Shown: positions 56,303-64,000 of the stretch, piece by piece
How positions within the stretch are numbered: the first letter of the stretch is position 1
How the letters are laid out: the number at the start of each line of letters is the position of its first letter
NCBI RefSeq assembly: GCF_003034845.1
Contig: NZ_PZKC01000003.1
Location: 248,001-312,000, forward strand
Direction of reading: 5' to 3'
DNA from: Pseudothauera lacus
GTDB taxonomy: Bacteria > Pseudomonadota > Gammaproteobacteria > Burkholderiales > Rhodocyclaceae
Length of the DNA stretch: 64,000 nt
Program-made: the position numbers and the translations under genes
Notes under the pieces: generated by a model
Told to the model about the DNA's origin: nothing
Seen by the model: the letters and a program-made list of their open reading frames with translations, nothing else
Database searches by the model: none

Positions 56303-56330
56303 AAGAAAGCCACCCGCGGGTGGCTTTCTT
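56303..56330. terminator. Bidirectional terminator between hbd and rho
   Basis: A perfect 28-nt palindrome: AAGAAAGCCACCCG followed by its complement. A-rich and T-rich ends let it serve both converging genes. Confidence 0.92.
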
Positions 56331-56350
56331 TTCGACGCCCGTCGGGGCGT

Positions 56351-57613
<1,263 letters not shown>

Positions 57614-57761
57614 GGCAACGGGCGGGGTGGACGCGGCGGTGGGTGAATCGGGCGACACGGGCGCGGTTGCGGCGGTGTCATCGCGGCGCCGGGTGGAACG
57701 GCGGGGAGGCCGGGCGGCGCCGCTGGAGGGGGGCGGAAGGACTTCTTCCGCCGTCACGGGG

Positions 57762-58088
57762 TCAGATATTGCTGTCAATGAAGGCGGTCAGTTGAGATTT
57801 GGAAAGGGCGCCGACCTTGGTGGCTTCGACGTTGCCGGCCTTGAACAGCATCAGGGTGGGAATGCCGCGGATGCCGAACTTGGCCGGGGTGTCCGGGTTC
57901 TCGTCGATGTTGAGCTTGGCAACCTTGAGCTTGCCGGCGTATTCCTTGGCAACATCGTCGAGAATGGGGGCGATCATCTTGCACGGGCCGCACCATTCGG
58001 CCCAGTAGTCGACCAGCACGGGGGTTTGCGACTGCAGGACCTCGGACTCGAAATTGCCATCGGTCACGTAATGGATGTGCTCGCTCAT
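57762..58088 (-). CDS. trxA: Thioredoxin 1
   Basis: 108 residues. Active site WCGPC at 33-37, preceded by VLVDYWAE; cis-Pro in [12 protein letters not shown]. The general cytoplasmic disulfide reductase. The trxA-rho order on one strand is the same as in E. coli and many proteobacteria. It starts 500 bp from the divergent ferredoxin gene. Confidence 0.97.
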   Translation of the reverse strand: MSEHIHYVTDGNFESEVLQSQTPVLVDYWAEWCGPCKMIAPILDDVAKEYAGKLKVAKLNIDENPDTPAKFGIRGIPTLMLFKAGNVEATKVGALSKSQLTAFIDSNI

Positions 58089-58331
58089 GGTTCCTCGCAG
58101 GAAATGGGGGTGTATCGCGGATCGGGATCTTGGGGGCGTTGCCGGTCGGCTGCGCCGGAGGGGGCGGCAGGCGCACACCCCTCGGGAAGTTTTGCGAAAC
58201 TTATGCGAAGCGGGGCCGCACGTCAAGAAAATCCGGGCGCTGAAGGCCTTGTGCGTGCCCGGACGTGGCAAAAATGCGATGGCCTGCTTAATATGGTGTG
58301 CGCAGACCGCCCGCAGAGGTGGTCCAATCAT

Positions 58332-58566
58332 CCTAGAAACCGCAGTTGGACGTGTTCGAGTGTGCGTCTGGCGCGTCGTCTGGCAAGGCGCGACGACGCG
58401 GCATGGTTGCTCCCTGCAAGGAGGAGCAACGCAGCCAGGCGACGCGCCAGATGTGCAATCGGGCACGTAGCAGACTCACCCATCGGGTGACCGCCGTCGA
58501 AGGCGCGTCTCCCTGGCTTTGCGTGGCATTCAAGACCATTGGAAGCGATCAACTGCGGTTTCTAGG
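58332..58566. mobile_element. MITE-like element, 235 bp, with RNA-like internal fold
   Basis: The ends are perfect 17-bp inverted repeats, CCTAGAAACCGCAGTTG (58332-58348) and its complement (58550-58566). The same 5 bp, ATCAT, lies directly outside each end (58327-58331 and 58567-58571), as expected for a target duplication. Inside, 58362-58384 pairs with 58434-58456 over 23 bp with four G:U wobbles and no mismatch when read as plus-strand RNA. The stem encloses a hairpin GTTGCTCC/GGAGCAAC (58406-58430). A competing hairpin CGCGTCGTC/GACGACGCG (58372-58400) and a small TCACCC/GGGTGA hairpin (58476-58490) are also possible. It encodes no protein. It lies 22 bp upstream of the fdxA start, so any fdxA promoter must be inside it or beyond it. 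Confidence 0.75.
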
Positions 58567-58588
58567 ATCATACCGACGGAGAGCACTG

Positions 58589-58912
58589 ATGACCTATGTG
58601 GTGACCGAGTCCTGTATCCGCTGCAAGTACACCGACTGCGTGGACGTGTGCCCGGTGGACTGTTTCCGCGAAGGGCCCAACTTCCTCGTCATCGACCCCG
58701 ATGAGTGCATCGACTGCACGCTGTGCGTGGCCGAATGCCCGGTCGAGGCCATCTATGCCGAGGACGACGTGCCTGACGGGCAGCGTCATTTCATCGCCCT
58801 CAATGCCGAGCTGGCGCGCCAGTGGAAACCCATCGTGGAGCGCCGCGAGCCGCTTGCCGATGCCGACGAATGGGCGGCGGTGAAGGACAAGCTCGGTGAG
58901 CTGAAGCGCTGA
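58589..58912 (+). CDS. fdxA: 7Fe ferredoxin FdxA
   Basis: 107 residues of the [3Fe-4S][4Fe-4S] type: ligands Cys9, Cys12 (often free), Cys17 and Cys21 in [17 protein letters not shown], and [12 protein letters not shown] (about 40-51) for the second cluster. It is a small soluble electron carrier common in proteobacteria. GGAGAG lies 7 nt before the ATG and immediately after the MITE-like element. The C-terminal extension ends with [10 protein letters not shown]. Confidence 0.95.
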   Translation: MTYVVTESCIRCKYTDCVDVCPVDCFREGPNFLVIDPDECIDCTLCVAECPVEAIYAEDDVPDGQRHFIALNAELARQWKPIVERREPLADADEWAAVKDKLGELKR

Positions 58913-59000
58913 GGGCAATGCCCGGCGGCTTCCCGCCGCCGGCGCAAATGCACTAATATGGCGCATCGATCAATCCGGGTTCATGCAAGAGGACTAACAG

Positions 59001-59453
59001 ATGCTGGTCAGCGAAATTCTCGCCATCAAGGGCAAGGTGCTGTACACCATTGCGCCGGGGCGCAGTCTGGCTGAGGCGGTGGCGATCATGACCGAGCAGG
59101 ACGTCGGCTCCCTGGTAGTCTTCGACCAGGGGCGCATGACCGGCATGCTCACCTTCCGTGAGGTGCTCGGTGCGGTCCATGGCGGCGGTGCCGACTGGCA
59201 GAAGAGCACCGTCGAGCAGGCCATGCTGCGCGATCCGCAGAGCGCCTCGCCGAACATGGAGATGGATGAACTGCGCCGCATGATGGTCGACCGCCGGCAG
59301 CGCTACCTGCCGGTGATGGACGAAGGCACGCTGCTCGGCGTGGTGTCCTTCCACGATGTTGCCAAGGCGGTGCTGGAAGAGCAGAGTTTCGAGAACCGCA
59401 TGCTCAAGAATTACATTCGCAACTGGCCCGCAGAGGCTGGCGAACAGGCCTGA
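59001..59453 (+). CDS. Tandem CBS-domain protein
   Basis: 150 residues forming two CBS motifs (about 8-62 and 74-135): TIAPGRSLAEAVAIMTEQDV then GSLVVFDQGRMTGMLTFREV, and RRQRYLPVMDEGTLLGVVSF then HDVAKAV. CBS pairs bind adenosyl nucleotides and sense energy state; the partner is unknown. AAGAGGA precedes the ATG. It is 88 bp after fdxA and may be co-transcribed. Confidence 0.9.
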   Translation: MLVSEILAIKGKVLYTIAPGRSLAEAVAIMTEQDVGSLVVFDQGRMTGMLTFREVLGAVHGGGADWQKSTVEQAMLRDPQSASPNMEMDELRRMMVDRRQRYLPVMDEGTLLGVVSFHDVAKAVLEEQSFENRMLKNYIRNWPAEAGEQA

Positions 59454-59648
59454 GAAGGCCGGCAGGCACACCCGCCGGGAGCCGCAGGGGGGCGTCCGGG
59501 CTGGGGTGTGGCGGATCGGGGCCTCCGAAGCCCGGTCCGGTTGGAAGACGGAGACGCCGGTGACGGTGGCTCCGTATCGCCTCGGGAGGGCGGTGCCATG
59601 GCTGCATGAGGCGGCCGGCATTCATTTCCAACACGAGGAGGAGACAAC

Positions 59649-61328
59649 TTGGAAAAGGTCTGGCTGAACAGCTATCCCCCTGGGGTACCTGCGGAAATCG
59701 ACATGAGCGAGTTTGCCTCGCTCGCCGATCTGTTCGAACAGGGGACGCGCAAGTTCGGGGCGCGCACTGCCTATGTCAACATGGGCAAGACCCTCAGCTA
59801 CGCCGAGCTCGATGTGCTCAGCGAACGCTTTGCGGCCTTCCTGCAGGGCGAACTCGGCCTGCAGCGCGGCGCGCGGGTGGCGCTGATGATGCCCAATGTG
59901 CTGCAGTATCCAGTGGCCATGTTCGGCGCCCTGCGTGCCGGATGCACCGTGGTGAATGTCAATCCGCTGTATACCGCCCGTGAGCTTGAACACCAGTTGC
60001 GCGACTCCGGGGCCGACACCATCATCATCCTGGAGAACTTCGCCCATACCCTGCAGCAGGTGCTGACGCGGGTGCCGATGCGCACCGTGGTGGTCACCAG
60101 CCTGGGCGAACTGCTCGGCGGCGTGAAGGGTCTGCTGGTCGATTTTGTCGTCCGCCGGGTGCGCAGGATGGTGCCGGCGTGGCGCATCGACGGTCATCTG
60201 AGCTTTTCCGCGGCCCTGCGCCGCGGCGCCCGCCACCGTCTGCAGCGTCCGCAGCTGGGACACGGCGATCTGGCCTACCTGCAGTACACCGGGGGTACCA
60301 CCGGCACTGCCAAGGGCGCCGAGCTCACCCACGGCAACATCATCGGCAACCTGCAGCAGGCCCACGCATGGATCGGCCCCTATGTGGAAGAGGGGCGCGA
60401 GGTGATCATCACCGCGCTGCCCCTCTACCACATCTTCTCGCTCACCGCGAACTGCCTGACCTTCTTCAAGCTCGGCGCCACCAACGTGCTGATCACCAAT
60501 CCGCGCGACATCCCCGGCTTCGTCAAGGAGCTCGGCAAGCATCGCTTCACGGTCATCACCGGGGTGAATACGCTGTTCAACGCCCTGCTCAACAATCCCG
60601 ACTTCGCCCGCCTCGACTTCTCCGCCTTCAAGCTCGCCCTCGGCGGCGGCATGGCCGTGCAGCAAGCGGTGGCGGAGAAGTGGCATCAGATCACCGGTCA
60701 CGTCCTGCTGGAAGCCTACGGGCTCACCGAGACCTCGCCGGCAGTGACCATCAATCCGCTCGATCTGCCGGCCTTCAATCACACCATCGGGCTGCCGATC
60801 CCCTCCACCGAGATCAGCATCCGCGACGACGACGGCCGCGAGGTCGCCCTCGGGCAGCCCGGCGAACTGTGCGTGCGCGGTCCGCAGGTGATGCGCGGCT
60901 ACTGGAAGCGCCCCGAGGACAGTGCGCGGGTCTTCACCGCCGATGGCTTCCTGCGCACCGGCGACGTCGCGGTGATGGACGAGCGCGGTTTCATCCGTCT
61001 GGTCGACCGCAAGAAGGACATGATCCTGGTGTCGGGCTTCAACGTCTATCCGAACGAGGTCGAGGACGTCGTCGCCAGCCATCCCGGGGTGCTGGAGGTG
61101 GCCGCCCTCGGCGTGCCCGACGAGCGCAGCGGCGAAGCGGTGAAGATCTTTGTCGTGCGCAAGGACCCCGCGCTTACCGAGCAGGCGCTGATCGCCCATT
61201 GCCGCGAGAACCTTACCGGCTACAAGGTGCCGCACCACGTCGAGTTCCGCGATGAGTTGCCGAAGTCCAACGTCGGCAAGATCCTGCGCCGCGCCCTGCG
61301 CGACGGCGGGCCTGCGGCTACGGCGTGA
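59649..61328 (+). CDS. fadD: Long-chain fatty-acid-CoA ligase FadD
   Basis: 559 residues. The TTG at 59649 is chosen because GAGGAGGAG stands 7 nt before it and the N-terminus [18 protein letters not shown] matches FadD starts; no ATG fits. The AMP-binding P-loop is [18 protein letters not shown]; other motifs are [11 protein letters not shown] and [13 protein letters not shown], then [12 protein letters not shown] and the catalytic Lys in [10 protein letters not shown]. It activates fatty acids with ATP and CoA at the inner membrane. Confidence 0.95.
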   Translation: MEKVWLNSYPPGVPAEIDMSEFASLADLFEQGTRKFGARTAYVNMGKTLSYAELDVLSERFAAFLQGELGLQRGARVALMMPNVLQYPVAMFGALRAGCTVVNVNPLYTARELEHQLRDSGADTIIILENFAHTLQQVLTRVPMRTVVVTSLGELLGGVKGLLVDFVVRRVRRMVPAWRIDGHLSFSAALRRGARHRLQRPQLGHGDLAYLQYTGGTTGTAKGAELTHGNIIGNLQQAHAWIGPYVEEGREVIITALPLYHIFSLTANCLTFFKLGATNVLITNPRDIPGFVKELGKHRFTVITGVNTLFNALLNNPDFARLDFSAFKLALGGGMAVQQAVAEKWHQITGHVLLEAYGLTETSPAVTINPLDLPAFNHTIGLPIPSTEISIRDDDGREVALGQPGELCVRGPQVMRGYWKRPEDSARVFTADGFLRTGDVAVMDERGFIRLVDRKKDMILVSGFNVYPNEVEDVVASHPGVLEVAALGVPDERSGEAVKIFVVRKDPALTEQALIAHCRENLTGYKVPHHVEFRDELPKSNVGKILRRALRDGGPAATA

Positions 61329-61356
61329 GCGGAGCCTGCTGCGGTGCAGAAAACGC

Positions 61357-61385
61357 TTGTAATCGATCGCCGTTCGTGTTTATAT
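61357..61385 (+). promoter_or_regulatory. Promoter of the ilvBN operon
   Basis: TTGTAA, 17 nt, TTATAT, about 28 bp before the leader peptide ATG. A moderate sigma70-type match. Confidence 0.6.
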
Positions 61386-61412
61386 CGGCTCGCTTAGCTT
61401 CCTGAACGAACC

Positions 61413-61490
61413 ATGATCCGCACCGCCTCCGTCCTCGCCGTAGTACTGTCCGTACGCGTAGTCGTAGGGGCAGGCATGCGCGCGTCGTAA
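61413..61490 (+). CDS. Valine-rich ilvB leader peptide
   Basis: 25 codons: MIRTASVLAVVLSVRVVVGA then GMRAS and TAA. Seven of 25 residues are Val and two are Leu, with runs VLAVVLSVRVVV. Position and composition match leader peptides of ilvB-type attenuators, as in E. coli ivbL: ribosomes would stall at Val/Leu codons when those amino acids are scarce. A U-tailed terminator hairpin lies 37 nt after the stop and before ilvB. Confidence 0.85.
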   Translation: MIRTASVLAVVLSVRVVVGAGMRAS

Positions 61491-61527
61491 CGGGATCAGG
61501 GCACAACAGGCAGCAAACGAATCCAGA

Positions 61528-61561
61528 CCCCCGCCGGCGCGCAAGCCCGGCGGGGGTTTTT
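61528..61561 (+). terminator. Attenuator terminator of ilvBN
   Basis: CCCCCGCCGG pairs with CCGGCGGGGG around a short loop and is followed by five T. It sits between the leader peptide and the ilvB ribosome site. I could not define the antiterminator pairing by eye. Confidence 0.88.
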
Positions 61562-61610
61562 CATTTCCGCTGCCGGTATCGTGGCCGCAAACCACTCCAA
61601 GGAGAGAACC

Positions 61611-63278
61611 ATGTACCAGATGACCGGCGCCCAGTTGATCGTGCGCCTGCTCGAACGCCAGGGCGTGAAAACCGCCGCGGGCATCCCCGGCGGCGCCATT
61701 CTGCCGCTCTACGACGCGCTCTCGGGCAGTGAAATCATCCACCACGTCCTTGCCCGCCACGAGCAGGGGGCCGGCTTCATGGCCCAGGGCATGGCACGGG
61801 TGTCGGGGCGCCCGGAGGTCTGCTTCGCCTCCAGCGGTCCCGGGGCCACCAACCTGGTCACCGCCATTGCCGATGCCCGTCTCGACTCCATCCCGCTGGT
61901 GGCGATCACCGGCCAGGTGCCGCTGTCGATGATCGGTACCGATGCCTTCCAGGAGGTCGATATCTACGGCATGACGGTGCCGATCACCAAGCACAACTTC
62001 CTCGTGCGCTCGGTCGATGAACTGCTGGAGGTGATTCCCGCAGCCTTCCGCATCGCCATGTCCGGGCGTCCCGGGCCGGTGCTGGTGGACGTGCCCAAGG
62101 ACGTGCAGAACCAGACCATCCGTTTCGCCGAGTTTCCGCCGGTGGCGACCCCGGAGCCGCTGCCGGCGCTCGACATGGCGGCGGTGGAGGAGGCCGCGCG
62201 GATGATCAATGCCGCCGAACAGCCGGTGCTCTACCTCGGCGGCGGGGTGATCCATGCCGGCGCGGCGCAGGCCGCGGTGGCCTTCGCCGAGCAGGCCGGC
62301 ATGCCGACCACGATGACGCTGATGGCGCTGGGCGCGATGCCGGTCGATCATCCGCTGTCGATCGGCATGCTCGGCATGCATGCGGCGCGCTACACCAACT
62401 TCGTCCTTGAAGAGGCCGACCTGCTGGTCTGTGTCGGTGCGCGCTTCGACGACCGAGCCATCGGCAAGGCGGCGCAGTTCTGCCCGAAGGCGAAAATCGT
62501 CCATATCGACGTCGATCCTTCCGAACTGCACAAGATCAAGCAGGCTCACGTGGCCATCAACGGCGATGTCGGCGAGGTGCTCGAAGCCCTGTTGCCGCGC
62601 GTCAAGGCCGCGCTGCGCAAGCGCTGGCTGTCGCACGTCGAGAGTCTCAGGGCGCGCTTCCCGGTCGAGTGGGCGGGGCAGGACGATCCGCGCACCCATT
62701 ACGGCCTGGTGCAGGCCGTCGCCGCGGCGCTCGACGACGAGGCAGTGATCACCACCGACGTCGGCCAGCACCAGATGTGGGTGGCACAGGCCTACCCCTT
62801 CCGCCGCCCGCGCCAGTGGCTGACCTCGGGGGGGCTGGGGACGATGGGCTTCGGCATGCCGGCGGCGATCGGCGCTGCGCTGGCCGATCGTTCGCGCACC
62901 GTGGTGTGCTTCTCCGGCGACGGCAGTTTCAAGATGAACATCCAGGAACTGGCCACGCTTGCCGAGGAGGGTCTGAACGTCAAGATCGTGCTGATGAACA
63001 ACAACTCCCTTGGCCTGGTTTATCAGCAGCAGAACCTCTTTTACGGCAAGCGCGTGTTTGCCTCGAAGTACCGCGGTGCGCCGGACTTCCTCAAGATCGC
63101 CGAGGGCTTCGGCGTTGCCGGGGTCGACCTGGATACTGCCGCCAATCCGCGCGCGGCGCTGACGCAGGCGCTGCATGCGCCCGGCCCCTGCCTGATCCAC
63201 GTCTCCATCGACCGCGAGGAGTTCGTCTACCCCATGGTGCCGCCGGGCGCCGCCAACACTGAAATGATCGGAGGCTGA
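61611..63278 (+). CDS. ilvB: Acetolactate synthase large subunit IlvB
   Basis: 555 residues, ThDP-dependent. Start MYQMTGAQLIVRLLERQGVK with AAGGAG 7 nt upstream. ThDP-binding GDGSFKMNIQELATLAEEGL then NVKIVLMNNNSLGL; catalytic Glu in LARHEQGAGFMAQG. The segment after NNNSLGL reads VYQQQNLFYGKRVFAS, like isozyme I (IlvB) rather than IlvI. It condenses pyruvate for valine/leucine or with 2-ketobutyrate for isoleucine. It is followed 2 nt later by ilvN; control is by the leader/attenuator. Confidence 0.95.
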   Translation: MYQMTGAQLIVRLLERQGVKTAAGIPGGAILPLYDALSGSEIIHHVLARHEQGAGFMAQGMARVSGRPEVCFASSGPGATNLVTAIADARLDSIPLVAITGQVPLSMIGTDAFQEVDIYGMTVPITKHNFLVRSVDELLEVIPAAFRIAMSGRPGPVLVDVPKDVQNQTIRFAEFPPVATPEPLPALDMAAVEEAARMINAAEQPVLYLGGGVIHAGAAQAAVAFAEQAGMPTTMTLMALGAMPVDHPLSIGMLGMHAARYTNFVLEEADLLVCVGARFDDRAIGKAAQFCPKAKIVHIDVDPSELHKIKQAHVAINGDVGEVLEALLPRVKAALRKRWLSHVESLRARFPVEWAGQDDPRTHYGLVQAVAAALDDEAVITTDVGQHQMWVAQAYPFRRPRQWLTSGGLGTMGFGMPAAIGAALADRSRTVVCFSGDGSFKMNIQELATLAEEGLNVKIVLMNNNSLGLVYQQQNLFYGKRVFASKYRGAPDFLKIAEGFGVAGVDLDTAANPRAALTQALHAPGPCLIHVSIDREEFVYPMVPPGAANTEMIGG

Positions 63279-63280
63279 GC

Positions 63281-63598
63281 ATGATCGAACAAGTTGCCGA
63301 ACCACTGCAGACGCAGACCGGCTATGCCAAGGTGGTGCTGGAGATCGACGTCAACAACCACCCCGGGGTGATGAGCCACATCTGCAATCTTTTTGCCCGC
63401 CGCGCCTTCAACATGGAGGGCATCCTGTGCATGCCGGTGTCCGACGGCCGGCGCAGCCGCATCTGGCTGCTGGTGTTCGAGGACCAGCGCCTGGAGCAGA
63501 TGATCCGCCAGCTCGAGAAGCTCCAGGACGTCCTCGCGGTGCGCCGCCATGGCGCCGAGCACGAAGTCTTCGAGCGTCTGGAGGACTTCTTCCACTGA
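63281..63598 (+). CDS. ilvN: Acetolactate synthase small subunit IlvN
   Basis: 105 residues, one ACT domain: [20 protein letters not shown] then [14 protein letters not shown]. The short length matches IlvN (isozyme I, about 96 residues) rather than IlvH. It confers valine feedback inhibition and activates the large subunit. It starts 2 nt after the ilvB stop. Confidence 0.94.
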   Translation: MIEQVAEPLQTQTGYAKVVLEIDVNNHPGVMSHICNLFARRAFNMEGILCMPVSDGRRSRIWLLVFEDQRLEQMIRQLEKLQDVLAVRRHGAEHEVFERLEDFFH

Positions 63599-63677
63599 GG
63601 CTGGCAGCGGGGCAGGGTGGGGCGCTGTGCTAAACTCGGCGCCCTCCCGCCCGCATATTCTTCACAAGAGCGCACCG

Positions 63678-64000
63678 ATGTCCGGCAATACCCTAGGCAC
63701 GCTGTTCACCGTCACTTCGTTCGGCGAATCCCACGGCCCGGCCATCGGCTGCGTGGTCGATGGCTGTCCCCCGGGGCTGGCGCTCTGCGCTGCCGACATC
63801 CAGGCCGAACTCGATCTGCGCAAGCCGGGTACCTCGCGCCATGTCACCCAGCGCCGCGAGCCGGACGAGGTGGAGATCCTTTCCGGGGTGTTCGAAGGCC
63901 GTACTACCGGCACCCCGATCGGCTTGCTGATCCGCAATCAGGATCAGCGCAGCAAGGACTACGGCAATATCGCCGAGACCTTCCGCCCGGGGCACGCGGA
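63678..64000 (+). CDS. aroC: Chorismate synthase AroC (partial)
   Basis: The first 107 residues are in the window. [20 protein letters not shown] and [12 protein letters not shown] are the family N-terminal signature (FGESHG), followed by RRDPDEV-like [19 protein letters not shown]. It makes chorismate from EPSP with reduced FMN. A TAAACT -10-like hexamer is at 63632-63637. Confidence 0.96.
   Translation, partial: MSGNTLGTLFTVTSFGESHGPAIGCVVDGCPPGLALCAADIQAELDLRKPGTSRHVTQRREPDEVEILSGVFEGRTTGTPIGLLIRNQDQRSKDYGNIAETFRPGHA

Overview
The window reads as the chromosome of a free-living, motile, high-GC betaproteobacterium. Supporting markers are a phaC-phaB-phaB-phaR polyhydroxybutyrate cluster, a stand-alone second-type IF-1, a bamD/rluD/pgeF block, ilvBN behind a valine-rich leader, and sigma54/sigma28 flagellar control. 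A Rhodocyclales member (Azoarcus/Thauera-like) is my inference from gene content, not from a phylogeny.

Layout. 1-17.7 kb is flagellar: the tail of a FleR/FlrC-type sigma54 activator, an isolated fliE with a -24/-12 promoter, an IS3 transposase scar, a FIST/histidine-kinase pair, a YcgR-type PilZ protein, an FlhB-like protein, fliK, fliT, fliS, fliD, flaG, two flagellin genes with apparently different sigma factors, and a putative flagellin glycosylation set (GT41 transferase, acetyltransferase, VioA-type aminotransferase, rmlA) with a base-composition break. 17.9-35.5 kb is signalling: tandem GGEEF cyclases, an overlapping histidine kinase/response regulator pair, a NERD helicase, infA, MFS and thioredoxin-like proteins, ProQ, a substrate-binding protein overlapping a membrane GGDEF-EAL protein, and a hemerythrin-PAS-CRP regulator with an FNR-type box upstream.

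35.5-46.3 kb is housekeeping and storage: bamD, rluD, pgeF, phaC, two phaB, phaR, rimO, a patatin-like protein and a D-2-hydroxyacid dehydrogenase. 46.4-47.1 kb holds a duplicated Ala-Glu-Asp tRNA set, each copy with its own promoter. 47.2-53.8 kb is an apparent light-signalling operon: a 1508-residue CheB-CheR-PAS-GGDEF-EAL protein, a phytochrome lacking any output domain, and a heme oxygenase to make its chromophore. 53.9-64 kb holds a TAXI-type binding protein, hbd, rho, trxA, fdxA (with a MITE-like element directly upstream), a CBS protein, fadD, ilvB-ilvN with leader and attenuator, and the start of aroC.

The linking theme is motility and c-di-GMP: four GGDEF proteins (two also with EAL) and one PilZ protein lie in the same 64 kb as the flagellar filament genes. 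The points most worth follow-up are the light operon, the MITE-like element with a G:U-compensated RNA fold, the dual-sigma flagellins, and the binding-protein/cyclase pair.
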